In this document: piece by piece, positions 49,999-63,063 of the stretch
Layout: every line of letters begins with the position of its first letter
Numbering within the stretch: the first letter of the stretch is position 1
DNA from: Otis tarda
Taxonomy: Eukaryota; Chordata; Aves; Otidiformes; Otididae
NCBI GenBank assembly: GCA_026413225.1
Contig: CM048553.1
Span: 144,311,190-144,375,189 of the forward strand
DNA length: 64,000 nt
Direction: 5' to 3'
The notes under the pieces: generated by a model
What the model was told of the DNA's origin: nothing
Database searches by the model: none
The model's input: only the letters and a program-made list of their open reading frames with translations
Position numbers and translations under genes: made by a program

Positions 49999-51918
49999 GT
50001 ACCTTTGTTGCTGTAGTTTTTCCTCATTGAAATTGTACTTATGATCATATAAAAACAGTGTCTTTGTAGGGGAGATTTAAATGAGCCTGTAAAATTACAT
50101 CTGTGATGCATTGGTCACTGTAGAGCTTAAAATTAAAAATGCTCTTTAGCAGTCAGGTAGTTGTCACTTAAATTTTGATCCCAGTGCACGTGTGTATGAA
50201 TGAGTTTCAGGGAATGAATTTCATCTTATTTATAGCATGTCTGCCTTGTGGTTAAAGTTTATAATGTGAGCAAGAGCACTGAAGGCTTAACACTGATACT
50301 TTCAGAACTTTTGTTCTGCTTACATCTTGTCCTACTTTCATGCTGACTAGAACAAGGTTAAGCATACAAAAAGCATTTCTCAGGATAAAGAAGAGCTAGA
50401 TGGTAAGAAACTAATGGTATGGATATGGGGAACAACTGGGTGTATTTCTTGAGTACCTTTACTCTGCAAAGATCAGGCACTAGGATTATTAGTTGGAAGT
50501 TATCTTTGAAAGTCTGTTGAAATTACTCAATTCATAATAAAAAAAAATGCTGTTTCTTTAAGTACCTTAAAGATGTTTCTGTATGTATTTGATTTTGCTT
50601 TTTAAAAACTTCATAGGTCACTTTCTGATGCCTTACCATCATACTTACGGAGACAAACTAGTTGTTTTAATTGTGCAATATTTTGAGAGCTAGAAAGAAA
50701 ACATCTAAATGCCTGTCACAAACTACTAGATACGTGAAGTGCATTTGAAGGTCAAATTGATAATGTTAACTATTAAAAGTTGACATTGTATTGAATAGAG
50801 AGGTATATTCTTCAGCTGACAGAAATTCATCTTACACTTCAGAATCTGATATGATTGTTTTGGGAGTGTTTTTCTCCTTCTGTTAAGTAACTAACTGACT
50901 CTTGAACTGTGAAGCGGATTAATGGTAGCATCATTCTGTGGTAAGTTTGGGTTTTATGCCTTAAATATTGGAGGAAATACTCTGGCAAAAATGTCAGCTA
51001 TCAGTAGTTGCTGGTTGTGACTTAAAAAATGCAGGTACAAAGTGTTCTTTGCTGCAATTGCTGATTATCTTACAATTGAATGTTTTTTGTAATTCAGTTG
51101 TATTAGATGCTTTAGTTTTGTCGGTTTTCTAAAAGATTATCATTGGGTGACTCTGCAGATTTTTGATGCATGATGATCTGTACAGTCGCGGAGTATATCC
51201 ATATATAATCAAAAAGCGTCTACATACAGTCAGGTAGAGAGAAGTGCTAGCTAGAAACCTTCTTCATATGGTGTTAGAGCCTCACTGAAGGTTGTGAGGC
51301 TAAAGTAGAAGGAAAAGAAAAAGCAAAGGTTACTTCTTGGAGATCTGTGCCAATTACTTCAGTCCAGCTTCAGTTGGAATTATATGTTTTATTCTTGCAT
51401 GTTGTATTAGCAGAATGCAAATAAAACAGTAAATTATGACTTACTATTTCTCAATCTAGATAGATTTGGTGATGCTTCCACTGGTTTTGTCTACAGGCAA
51501 GTTTAAATAGAGCCAAGGTAAAAGTATAGATCTATTGCTTAACTCTATATGAAAGGTCTGTTAACAGTAGGTCATTAAAAACTAGATAATTAAAAAAAAA
51601 GTTGAAACCCTGTAAACACTCTCTCATATCATGTCTATCCGACTAAAACTCTGAAGGAGTCGTACTATGAGTTTTGTAGATTGTTACCTAGTCTTTTTAT
51701 CTCCTGCCTATAGCAAGGGCTTAGTTGAATTTCTTCTCTTTTGTGGAAGTTTTGAGCATCTGATTTTTAGGAACTACCAAATCTGTTGACTGTTGCAGAG
51801 GTCAAGTGTTTGAGTTAGGAATTAATGATCTGCTTGTTCTGAATGTTGAAGAGGTGATGCAATTCAAGTTGATAAGTATAAGTAGACTAGAATAGCTAAA
51901 AACATCTCCCTTGGGGAG

Positions 51919-51957
<39 letters not shown>
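51919..51957. repeat. (AT)n(TG)n microsatellite
   Basis: ATATAT followed by about 13 TG units (51926-51952) and a degraded end. Likely length-polymorphic. Confidence 0.9.
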
Positions 51958-53758
51958 GTTTTTTTTATTTTATTTTATTATTACCCAGGACTCTTACATT
52001 CTCTTCTGTTTTTACAGACACTTATGTTAACCACTGGACTGAAATAAAAGCTAGTTGTAGTTGATACTTTGGTGAAATTGTAATGGTCTGTAGTTTTGGG
52101 TGCGTATAAACAAGCTGAAATATCATTAAAGATAACATGTCTGCTTACTGCTTAGTTAGCTGGGTATTGGCAGATATTGAAGTGCGGGGAGGGGAAGCAT
52201 GAGACATACAGTAGACATTACTAAAACCTTTTTTTTGTGATGAATTCTGTGTCAAATGTATGCAAAAATATATTGTAGAACACACCAAGAAAGAGCATCC
52301 TAAATAGTTCTTTTGGGGTTTGGGGCAGGGCTAAGTTGTTTGTTATCATTCTGTCTGCTAGCTGGAACTGTAACCTCACTTGTTTGGTTTTTTTTAAGGT
52401 GTGGTACAGATCCCACGTCTCTGAGCTGTAGTTCAGAGGAGTGCTAAACTGCTGCATCTGAAAGACCAAAATCCCAAATATCAGATCATTTTAAGAGTAC
52501 TTCTCTAACACTGCCACAAAGTTCGTGTGCCAGTCCTATGAAACAGCTTTTTTGTTTATTTTGGATTCTTTGTTTTGGGTTGTTTTTTTTTTTATCAGAT
52601 AATTTACCTTTGAGCTTACAGATTTATAAAATACTTCAAAATCATGCATATTATGACTACCATACTGTATACTGCAGGTATAATTCTAAAATATTGTAAC
52701 AGAAAATTAGGAGGTGCACATTTAAATATTTACTAAAAAAAAAAAAAAAAAACCCACAAACTCTTTTTTTGGAACAATGCTATTTTAAACTTTTTGGTGA
52801 AAATCTGGTTGAGAAAACTTAGAGTGGAGAAGTTTAATAGATCAAGAAAGTGATGTTTTCTGTGCTCAGTGTATTTGTAGTCTCCATAGACACTGAAGGA
52901 GAGCTTCAGCTGTAAAGAAGAGATGAGTGTCGTGGCAAATTGGAACTTATCTATATGTACATGTAACACCAGAAGTAGAATAAATCCTTTGTTGTCATAG
53001 CTGATCGTAAGAACTCTTAAATCTATGTTTTCCTTCTTTGCTTTAAAAAGGCCTTTGTGACTGGAGCTCATGTTCTAGGATTTTGCAATTAATCTAGCAA
53101 AGAAACAATTTTCAGAAGACCTCTTCCTTTACTTTGTGGTGACTGGATAATCCAAACCTTGAGGGTAATCATATGGTTCTATTAGTTCAAATAAATATAC
53201 CACTGGAGGGAAAAATCCCGTACCGCAACATCCAGTATACTTCATCCAGAGGTGGTGTTCATACCTTTGAAGTGTTTGATACAGCTAACAAATTACAATT
53301 AATCTCAATCCTCTATTAGTAGTGCCAGAACTTTTTTTTTTTTATTAAAAGTAACTAATGAACACCTTTGACATACATGAATCAAGCCTGAGTACTTATT
53401 TAATTCTGTATCTTTTGCATGTGTATGGAATATTACTTTTAACGATGGAATGGTTGTCTGGTTCAGTGTTGAGGGCTATGTATTGAAAATACCTTCTGAA
53501 ATACGTTCACGTTCACGGGTATGAAAGACTATCATAATGTGATCTGGGGTTGGTAGCAAAAAAGAATGTTAGAATTATTCAAATGTGTTCTGCTGATGGA
53601 ATTTACATAACAGATAAAGGACAAGTAAATATGTTATGCCTATGTTACCTCATCTCCTGTTACTTACTTGTATATACATCTTGTATACCTGTATTGGCTA
53701 CTAATTTTGTTAAGATCTTTGGTACATTATGGATAGCTTACTTTTTCTTTACTAATAG

Positions 53759-53927
53759 GTTCTTCTCTTACGAAAGAAAAAAGGCGACATCGATCTCACA
53801 AGTTTCTGCGTCTCAGGGTTGGAAAACCCATGAGAAAAACATTTGTTTCACAAGCAAGTGCATCAATGCAACAGTATGCACAGAGGGATAAAAAACATGA
53901 GTACTGGTTTGCTGTTCCACAAGAAAG
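53759..53927 (+). CDS. OXR1: OXR1 coding exon 8
   Basis: This 169-nt exon takes two bases for Gly530, encodes residues 531-585 and leaves two bases of Arg586. It begins SSLTKEKRRHRSHKFLRLRV and continues with GKPMRKTFVSQASASMQQYA, ending KKHEYWFAVPQER. The basic KEKRRHRSHK run and the VGKPMRKTF motif are conserved in OXR1. No named domain covers it; together with exon 9 it forms a conserved block before the TLDc domain. Acceptor CTTTACTAATAG, donor AAAG|gtaaga. Confidence 0.97.
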
Positions 53928-54689
53928 GTAAGAAGAAGGTAGCCTGTAAAAATCAACACTTTCCAATAGGTCTTTGAGGCTTTTTTTCACTATTCAAAAT
54001 TTTTCAGTGACTGCGTCTATAAAGCAGCACAAAAAAGGGGTCAACAACTGAGGATATTGATGATTGGTTTGTACTTAACACTGGAATGCCTCATTGCCAT
54101 ACTGAAATTTTACTCATTTTTTTTACTTTGGTTATTTGCTGGTTCAGCCAGTAGTTTCTCCTGGTATTTAGGGTTCTGTTTGTAGCCAGTAAATAATGAA
54201 AGAAAGATTCAAGTAAGTGGTGTCTGGTGAAGCGAGTTCTGCAACAAAGTTTTATTTGTCATTATCTGTGCTTCCCATTGTTTGGAAACTTTCTAAAAAT
54301 TCTGTGTCCTGCTTAGAGCTATGAGTTCAGAAGAGCTAGCTCAGGTTCTTTTGTCTTATTTCTATATGTGGAACATAAAACTTTTCCAAGAAGCACCTTA
54401 AACATACCTACTGGAAAGAGATCTAAATTTGTTGCAGTGATTCAAAGACATGAGATGTCTGTGGTTACTCACTGGTAAAGTCTTGAATTCTTAAATTATC
54501 TTTACCTGCTAGGAAACTGTGACTTATTTTCAAGTTGGATGTGATTTTTGGGGGTATTGGAGATTATTGTATCCTTGTCAGAAGAGGGGGAAAAAAGAAA
54601 GAAACAACAACAACAAACTGTCGGCTTTCATCTTGTATAAATACCTACACACAATGATCAAGTCACTTTTCCATCTTTTCTTTTGAGCT

Positions 54690-55145
54690 GAATGGCATAG
54701 AATGTCCAGTTGGGGCACTGCAGTTGAGGACAGATATGGATCAATTGGAGAGAGTCCAGAGGAAAGCAGCAAGACTAATTAATGCCTAGAAAGTGTAACA
54801 TATAAAGAAAATTAGAAGTAAGTGGGGTTCTTTAATCTAAAGGAGAAAAGGTTGATTTCAAACATTAAATCATTTCATACTTGTACATTGGCTGCAGCAG
54901 GAAAAACAGTAGTCTTTTCTGGTGTCCACTGTGAATAGAGATATATAATGGACTGAAATAACATCAAAATATTTGAATTTTCCAACAGGGAAAATTGAGT
55001 CTATGCTAGCACATCACTAACCTGCTTTTAAACATCATCCTCACTACCCCTGAGTTGTGGAGATTATGCAATTTCTTGAGACAAATGTCTGTCACGCTGA
55101 TTCTGGTATAGCTAATCCTGTCTGGGCCAGGTGACCTCTTGTGGT
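54690..55145 (+). mobile_element. Old CR1 LINE remnant
   Basis: TTGGAGAGAGTCCAGAGGAAAGC matches the CR1 LERVQRRA-coding segment, and GCCAGGTGACCTCTTGTGG near 55123-55141 resembles the CR1 3' region. The middle is badly decayed. Borders are approximate. Confidence 0.5.
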
Positions 55146-56390
55146 TACAGTCAACTCAGATGTTCTTGTTCTGTCCATATCATATTTAATTTGAAAACGG
55201 ATAAATATTTCACATATGGCAATGATGTCTAGGTCAGCTGATTAAAATGATTACTGTCTCTTTGGTTTATTTGCTAATGTAGCAGAACTAGTACTTATCT
55301 TCAGCATAAAGCAGAATTTATCACCTGTTTCAGAAGAAATAATTCTTCATTTACAGTCTGTATCTGATCTCCTTGGAAATAACTCCACCTATGAAGGGCT
55401 TCTCTCGCCTAACTGCATGGGAATTAGTAATCTGTTATTTTATCCATCCAATGTATGTCCTACATTTTTGTACACAGAAAGTCACATGTGGTAGAGGGAT
55501 GTTTGTTTTCTTAGATCAGTGTTGACCTTGCTAAGTGCTACTCTGCATAGGTCAAAATATTTACTGTCAACCCAGTTGTCTTTGTCACTTAGTCATAAGA
55601 AAGAGAAGAAAGTAGGTATCTGACAAACCTGCATTATTTCAGTGTTCTTAATCTCTAATGAGCCAGTTTGGGAAGGAGTGTCATAGAGTTCCCTAAACAT
55701 CAAGTTTTATTTACTTTTTAAAATTGTTATGGTTATACACAATTTCAAATTCTTTAAAAGTTAAAATTGGGATTTTTTTTTTTTTAAGTTTTCCTACTTG
55801 TAAGACTAAAATTGATACCTCATTCAGTGCATGGAGAGTGTGCAGCTTCTTGTTCTCACTTTGTCATAGAACTTATCTAGTCTTATGCTTCTTAAATGTT
55901 TTATTCTATCTTACTGTCAGAGAAAGATTTGTCTTTCATTTTCCTTTCATCAGTTTTATCCAGGAACCTTTATTTTAACAGGGGTGACTTGAGTAAGGAA
56001 GTGGGGAGGAAGTCCAAATACTGTTCATCATGCTAATCCAGTATTCACTGTAGCAAATATCTCTGAAGAGAGACATAAGGAATATTCAAACTCTTGGTAA
56101 CCAGAGCCATAAAGCTCTAGCTCTGAAGCTGTCTTGTCCATGATGAAGAGATACTAGTGGATTCATTGCACGTCCTCTTTCTAAATGTTCCATCTGTGCA
56201 CCTATAGGAAGAACTTAAACAGTATAGATTGATATCTGTCTGGGTTGTAAATAGCTTTCTTCTGGGAATTTGGGCATTTTGTTCTTACAGACAGGAGAAC
56301 CATGCCATTTGTGGCAGATAACGTAAAAGGAGGTAACTTTGAATCTTGGTATTTACTGCAGTTAGAATAGTCTGTAGTTTATGATCTAAC

Positions 56391-56445
56391 TATATATATG
56401 TCTGTGTGTGTATATATATATATGTATGTATATGTATATATATGC
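56391..56445. repeat. TA/TG microsatellite
   Basis: Two blocks of TATATATA separated by TGTGTGTG and TATGTATG variants. Likely polymorphic. Confidence 0.88.
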
Positions 56446-56967
56446 ACACCTTCAGCCTTTTTCCTCATATCTGTATTAATTCTCACAATCTGTATATTAC
56501 ATGCTTAGATGTCTTGGCAGCATTCAGCTCTTCTTCAGGGGTGGGGAAAACAGACATGTAGATACTTTTAAATTATAATTTTATGTTTTTATGTAACTGT
56601 TTAAATAAAGAAAAAAAAATGAAAAACAAAAAAACCTTAGTGTTTTATTTTGAAAGTTATTTCAGTTGAAAACAGAGGTTTGCAATGGGGCAGAAGCGGT
56701 TGAAGGACCATACTTGTACATAAAAACACAGCTAGTCAATTGCCAACTTGTTTCCTGTACTTTTTTCCTCCTATGTCAGCTTCATATTAAAAACAAAAAA
56801 AAATTTACTAACTAGCTTTTTTCAAATGTGTCTCTAATATCTAGTAAAACGTGAAATAGTAAGTATTTTCATTTTCACCTTAAATACTTCATAATTATTT
56901 GACATGACCCAAAAGATTACAAACTTACCTTATTTTTCTTTTCTGTATCATTACCTGACATCTCTAG

Positions 56968-57130
56968 GACAGATCACTTGTATGTCTTCTTTATCCAGTG
57001 GAGTCCAGAGATATATGCAGAAGATACTGGGGAATCTCTTAGAGATCCGGGATTTATAGTGGTAAAAAAGAAGGAAGAGCCTGAAACTAGTGAAGAGTCT
57101 ACTACTGAAGATGCTGCTAAAGAATGGGAG
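56968..57130 (+). CDS. OXR1: OXR1 coding exon 9 (last coding exon in the window)
   Basis: The exon completes Arg586 and encodes residues 587-640. It begins TDHLYVFFIQWSPEIYAEDT, then GESLRDPGFIVVKKKEEPET, and ends in an acidic stretch closing with AAKEWE. It ends in phase 0 at GAG|gtaagg. In full-length OXR1 the next residues lead through VSVAEY into the TLDc domain, so the protein is incomplete here. The YVFFIQWSPEIY motif is a conserved hydrophobic segment of unknown role. Confidence 0.97.
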
Positions 57131-60100
57131 GTAAGGAAGAACAGTGTCAAAGATGTGTGTGTGTGTGTTTGGGGTTTTCTTTGTTTATTTTGGGGTTTTT
57201 TTGGTTTTTTTTTTTTTTTTAATAATTTCATAAGAATATAGTTAAAGTAGTGTTAAATACTTTCCAATAGGAAAAACAAAGCAATGCACTTTCTTAGTCT
57301 GCTTTACTATGATCATGACTGTTTAATTTATGCCATCCTAATGCTTTGCTCTAACATCAGTTCTGGGCAACATTTCATGATTACAAGTCATTTTTGTATG
57401 GAGCAAATTGCAACTTAAAACTCGAAAGGAATGTGAGTATAGCAAAGAAGTTGCAACTTTAATAAAGCAGACTTAGTTTTCAGTCAAGTAAACTGACAGT
57501 TTCGTGGTATTTATTATTCCCATATGTAGAATGTTGTATACTTTATTTGTAAGTCTCAAAACAGGGATGAGACAAGCAAAAAGGAAAATTAATCTATTAA
57601 TAACATGTTTTTTCCAATAATCCAGTAATTAACTTGTCAGTTACAACGTCTTCATACATCAAGATGCTGTTGCATGGATTTTTAGTAATACACTGTAACT
57701 GGAACTCTATTTCTTCTAACAAACACATATCTCGTGTGAATCTGTGTCCACTGTGTTTCTATGGACACATCTTTACATGTCTACGTGGTTTTGTTTTGTA
57801 TTGTACATACAGTTAAAGCACTTGTAGTCTTTTGCATTCAAATGTCAGTCAAAAGTTTGGTGATTTCTTGTCATATATATCATAGAAGTATCCTATCAGC
57901 ACTGTTTAACTTGGGTCTTAGGACAGCAGTTGCAATCTCAGACTGTAGGACTGTTTTTTGGTGGGTTGTTTAGGGGTTTTGTTTTTTTTTCCTTACCCCT
58001 CCCCTCACCCCATCCTGCAGCAGAGCGTGTTGAAATTAAGGAAGTCTGTTTTATGTAGACTGTAACAGAAATTTTTAGAAACTGCAGTAGTCCAGCTGCA
58101 GGTAATAGTTTTCTTCTTAGCTTCAAAATCAATAGAACTCTGACTTCAAACTTCTCACGTAGCTAAAGTATTAGGCTGTGGTTACAAAACACTGTCTCTG
58201 CAGCTCTGTGATTTTGCATGGAGCACTTTTGCTTTGAGACATTGAATGTAGTATCGTATATGCATGTCTCGAATCTTCATATTTTCAGCATATGTATTGC
58301 TTGAGTGTTGTTGCTAGCAGTGTATTTTGGTGTTGACTCTTACTCAAAGCCCTTATAAGTACTTGGCCTTTTGGAACATGGGGATCAGAGTGGCAAGTGA
58401 TCAATATTATGGTTTAAGGCACAGTATGTTTCTCTTTAATGAACTCTTCAGTAACTTTGCACCTTCATATACTTACAAAATAATTTCCACAGAAAGTAGT
58501 GCAAATTTTTCTCAGGATTAAATGTTACAACTTTTTAGGAGTTATTTTGGAAGATAGTAGAGTCAATCCTTTTCCTACATGTGCCAAAATATGTAAGTTA
58601 TTTACTACAGAATGAGGTCATGCATTTAGGTCTCCTCTGGAAACAGTTGTAGAAGTCATATTTCAAAAAGTATTATTATTTCTATATGTTTTATGTGAAT
58701 ATTATGTCAAGTTTGGTTCTCCTAAGATAATCCAGAAAATTATTGCTTTATATAGAAGTTAATGTGATGAGTGAGATGGATAACGTTTGGTTTTTTTGGT
58801 TTTGGTTTTTTTTTTAAAAAAAAAAGATGTTATACAAGTACAAGAACTATGCTAATGTGGTTTTCTGTGCTTTTTAACTTGAGTAATGTGACTTCTCATG
58901 ACTGACTGCTAGCACAAATCTGAAAGCTGTTAAACTAACTTTTTAATCAGAAATGTTTGACAGTACCAGATGGTTCAACCTATCATTACATACAGTGCAT
59001 TTTAGTGGCTTTTAACGTATGTGTTAGAAAGTAGCGGTACATGTAGGGAACTGTAGCTGTTCTCATACCCATTATTCCAATTGAATTTCAGTCATTATTT
59101 TCAATCAGTATACTTCCTTTCTTTAACCCAACAAGCTTCTTCTGTCAGCTCTTGATCCAAGTGTAATCTAAGATAGCAGGTGAACAGTATCATTGAAACC
59201 TTTTTGTGAGTATTGGGATGAAAAAACAGGCCACCTTCAGAACACAGCAATGGGAAAACTGAGGGTGGAAGGGAAATGGAAAGCAAAATCTTGATGTACA
59301 CATGCATCACAAAGTACTGTTCATTAACCAAAAGAGGAAACTGGTGGAGTAGCTTTCTTTTCCAAAACGTGTTCTCTCTGCTGTGGTTGTACAGTATCTT
59401 AAACTGGAGAAACAAGGTAGGGGATTAATGGGGAACCCAGACGTGGTGCTCTGAGTCAACTTTTGCTGCTTTATTTGATAGTCCTATGTTAACACATTCA
59501 GCTGAAGCTTTTTGTTAAGAGACTTTAAAGAGGTACTGTGCTGTTATTAGTGAAAAAGGAATTACAGGAAGAGCGAACAAGCGAAAGTGAAGATCAGTAA
59601 CCTAGGAAACAAGTAGCAGAGATCGGTTTATAGGTTTGTTTAAATGGATCAATGAGTAAGACTGAACTCTTACTCTGAATTTGTTCTAACTTTTCATCTG
59701 ATTATGCTTTCTTCTTCTACCTGTGTACAGAGTAGTCTCTTTCCTATCAGCCTTTTCCCTGAGGTAATCAAGCAGATGTAACCTGAACTGACCTAGTGGC
59801 AAAGAGATCAAGAGTCCTGCTGTCATATTAAACACTGATTTGATCAAATACTGCACTGTATGAAGTGTCAAAAAAAAAAAAAAGTCCAGGGAATTCTTTA
59901 GCTGACTCTTTTTTTGTATTATATGCTACACGCTTAATAGATAACTGATTTACTAGAAATAACCATTAATCTACTGCTATCTAACATTACCATCGGTAAA
60001 GGTGACTAATTCATAGTTGTCAGTTACGTAGAGTTTAAAACAAACTCTGTGGGTTACCTCGTAGCTCCTGTTGCTGATGATGTTCGTCATCCGTCCCATT

Positions 60101-60311
60101 GGCAAAGCTCTAAAAAGGGCTCTATTTCGCTTAAGAGTAGTCCATGATAAAGACTTGTCTCTAGTGTCCACTAGAAATGAATAGACAAGATTTTTATTTT
60201 ATTTATTATGTAAGAAATGAAACTGTGCTGCTAGTGTCTTGATATCAGTCAATTTTCCTCAAAAATCTCTTTTACCTTCTTGTACTCAAGTGAATGGGCA
60301 CACACCAAGGA

Positions 60312-60425
60312 AGGGGCTGTTTTGGGTTGGGTGGTTTTTGGGGTAGATTTGTTGGGGGGCAGAGGGGTTCGTGTGGGGTGTTTTTTGTGTTGGTTGGGGT
60401 TTTTTTGGGGTTTTTTTTTTTTTTT
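60312..60425 (+). repeat. G/T-rich tract with many G runs
   Basis: Nine runs of three or more G lie within about 100 bases on the + strand, separated by T-rich spacers, then a T run of about 15. Almost no C or A is present. The pattern meets the usual four-run criterion for G-quadruplex several times over. Confidence 0.8.
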
Positions 60426-62997
60426 ACTGTCTGTACTGAGCAGTGGGGGTGTGAAGGTATATTTATCAATGTATTCTTTTTTTTTACCTAGTATGTATTA
60501 GTTCAAGTTCTAATGGCTTTCTTTATCTGTTAGCACAAATAATTCATACTGTTTAGAAACCTCTGTGTTGATAAACAAATGCTTTCTCCAAAGCATATTC
60601 TGTATGTGCATCTAAACATGGCCAGATTTGACAGCAAGCTGACTGTTTGTTGTGCTGTGCCTCATAAATAACTTCCATCACTACTTTATGGTTTGATTTT
60701 GTTTCTTTTGAAAGTTCGAGTTGTGTACATAGTAATGTGCATAGAAATTAATGACCTAGTGTTAAGGTGCTTGCTGTTGGATAGCTGCTGATATATTAAC
60801 ATCATTTTGGTGCCAGTTAGTACCACAGATTGAAAGCATTAAGGTCACCTGGTGCTGGTAAAGGCATGGTACCACAGTATTTGAAGGCAGAGATGGCTCC
60901 TCAGACACTGCTGATAGTACTGGTCTTATGCTTGAAGAAGTTTAAGATGAGTGAAAAGGGAAAAAAAACTGCTTTAATTCTCCTACAGTCTCTAAAGCCT
61001 GGTTGAGAAATGAGTTTTCAAGTAGCACAACTGTTTCTATAAAGTAACTGCTAATAGTTTCTTATGGCTACATGAAAGTTTACTCTTCTAAAAGAAGTGG
61101 TGTTGATATTCCTTGTAGAAGATCAATGTTATTCCATTGCATATACACTGTATGTTTAAAAAAAAAAAACAAAACAAAACAAAACTGAATAAAAACAATC
61201 CCAACAGATCAGAGCACAGATTATGAACCACACTTGGTCATAGAACAACTTGAAGAAAGGTCATAAGAAGTGCTGCCCAGTATGCATTATTTTCTATAAC
61301 CTTTCTTACTGTCTCTTTAACTTCTTTAATTCAGGGGGGAAAAAAAAAAAATCTACACTCTTGAAAACAAAACCTACCCCCCCAAAAAAAAGGGAGATGG
61401 AGTGGGAAGTGATATCTCTGTGATTCATCAGTCCCAGAAATTCCAGTTAACCAGTTGTTCTACTATTGTTTTCCTAAAACGAACTGTAAAGCTTTGATGG
61501 GTTTGTTTCCACTGGTGTTGCTATATGAAGTGGCAGGTAGCATTTTGGAGTTGACTGTTGGAGGAAAAAAAAAAACAAACCAGAAAACAAGTACTCATGT
61601 AAAATGTCATTGACCGTATCAAGGATCTAGTGTAGAGTTAAGAGGTAAATCAACTTTCCATTGAACTTGTGTGCACATAAAGTGTGCTGATAAGCTCAAA
61701 TGTTTTTCTACAGAAGTTGGCATGCACATGTAAATAATCCATTAAAACCTTTAGAACATAGTTTACCGTATCTGGAGAGGAAATAAAAGTTCCAGGCAAA
61801 GTTTTTGGAGTTTTAGTAATGCCAGATACAAAGGAAATGTCTGTGCTCTAACAGTTCAGTGCAGGGAGGAGGACATTAAGGGAAAACAATGGAAATAACT
61901 ACTTGCGTAAGAAACATTAGTTCGTAAAGAAATGGCATGATTTGTACTTTCCCATGTGAGTTTTACTGTAAAATTTTTGCACCTTCTATTTGTATCTAAC
62001 TGAAGGACTAAGCTGGTCCCTTGGGGAAGGAGGGAGAGAGGGAGACAAAATTATAGAGATCAGAATACCTTAATTTGCTTATTTAATATTTCGTCTGTTG
62101 GTCTCTTAAGCTAGTTCTCAAAGTTAATGATGTTCCTTGAACAATAAAGGGACTTAGTCTCTTGTATTTTATTAAGCAGTTAACTTTTTTGATAGGGGTC
62201 TGGAAAACTGGGAAGCACCATTATGTAACTGTATGTGTACAAATGCACTTTTTGTTTCTGTATGTGATAATGTCTTATTGACATGGAGTGCTAATCTAGC
62301 TTTAGATTCTGGATTTGAATCTAGAACAATCAAAACAATATCTGTGTAAGGTACTGCAGCTGTTAAATGTCTTCATCATCATGCAATATTGGAAATACAG
62401 GATTTATGATGATGGATCAGATCTCTGGTCATCAGACAGAGTATTGATGCAAAAAATATAATTAGTGAGTGTGGCCCCAGCTAAATGTTTCGGAGACATT
62501 AAAGAAATTTGATCTTGGGCACCTCTGAAAAAGTCAATTAAGGAAATCTGTTCCTATTTAAACCTGAAATCTATTAAGGAAACAGAAGAATTGCTCTGTG
62601 CTAGAATAATTATTAATTATTTAAAGTGTTGGTTTTTTCCTCCCCCTGCTTCCCTGATCTTATTCATTGCTGTTGTTCAGGGCTGAATCATACTTCAGGT
62701 CCACGTAAATCTAAATACTCATCCACAAGATTTTTGAAAACAGGAAATTTCTTGTCTTAGGACCTGCAAGCTGGTCTTAAAGTAGTTGGAAGCTTGTCTG
62801 TTTCATTGTTTCCGTTAGCTTTTCAATTGTTTGGCAAATTCAGGAAGTCAGTTTGATTTAAAGCTGTCTAGAAGTTAACTTCCAAAACAAAGCGTGAGTT
62901 GATAGGTATCAGCAAATGATTTTTCCCAGATTCAGTGGGTCATGTTCTGGACTTGCACTTCGTAATCATTGCCTTTGGTTTTGTATATTGAATTTCT

Positions 62998-63063
62998 GTA
63001 GAAAATATAGATAAAGTATTTCTGGAAAGCAGTAGAAAATATAGATAAAATTTCTGCAAAGCA
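62998..63063. repeat. Tandem duplication, 34 + 32 bp
   Basis: Two adjacent copies of GTAGAAAATATAGATAAA followed by TTTCTG(G/C)AAAGCA; the second copy has lost two bases. Confidence 0.9.

Larger units (their letters stand above)
49795..53758 (+). other. OXR1: OXR1 intron 7 (host of candidate cassette exon)
   Basis: A GT-AG intron of about 4 kb. It contains the candidate cassette exon 49888-49998 and a TG microsatellite (51919-51957), plus an A run (52734-52751). If the cassette is used, it is split into introns of 93 nt and about 3.8 kb. Confidence 0.85.
53928..56967 (+). other. OXR1: OXR1 intron 8
   Basis: A GT-AG intron of about 3 kb holding an old CR1 remnant (about 54690-55145) and a TA/TG microsatellite (56391-56445). 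No other exon was recognised. Confidence 0.88.

Noticed and set aside
60380-60425. Telomere-like TTTTGGGG units
   Set aside because: Vertebrate telomeres use TTAGGG; these are irregular and part of a G/T-rich simple tract.
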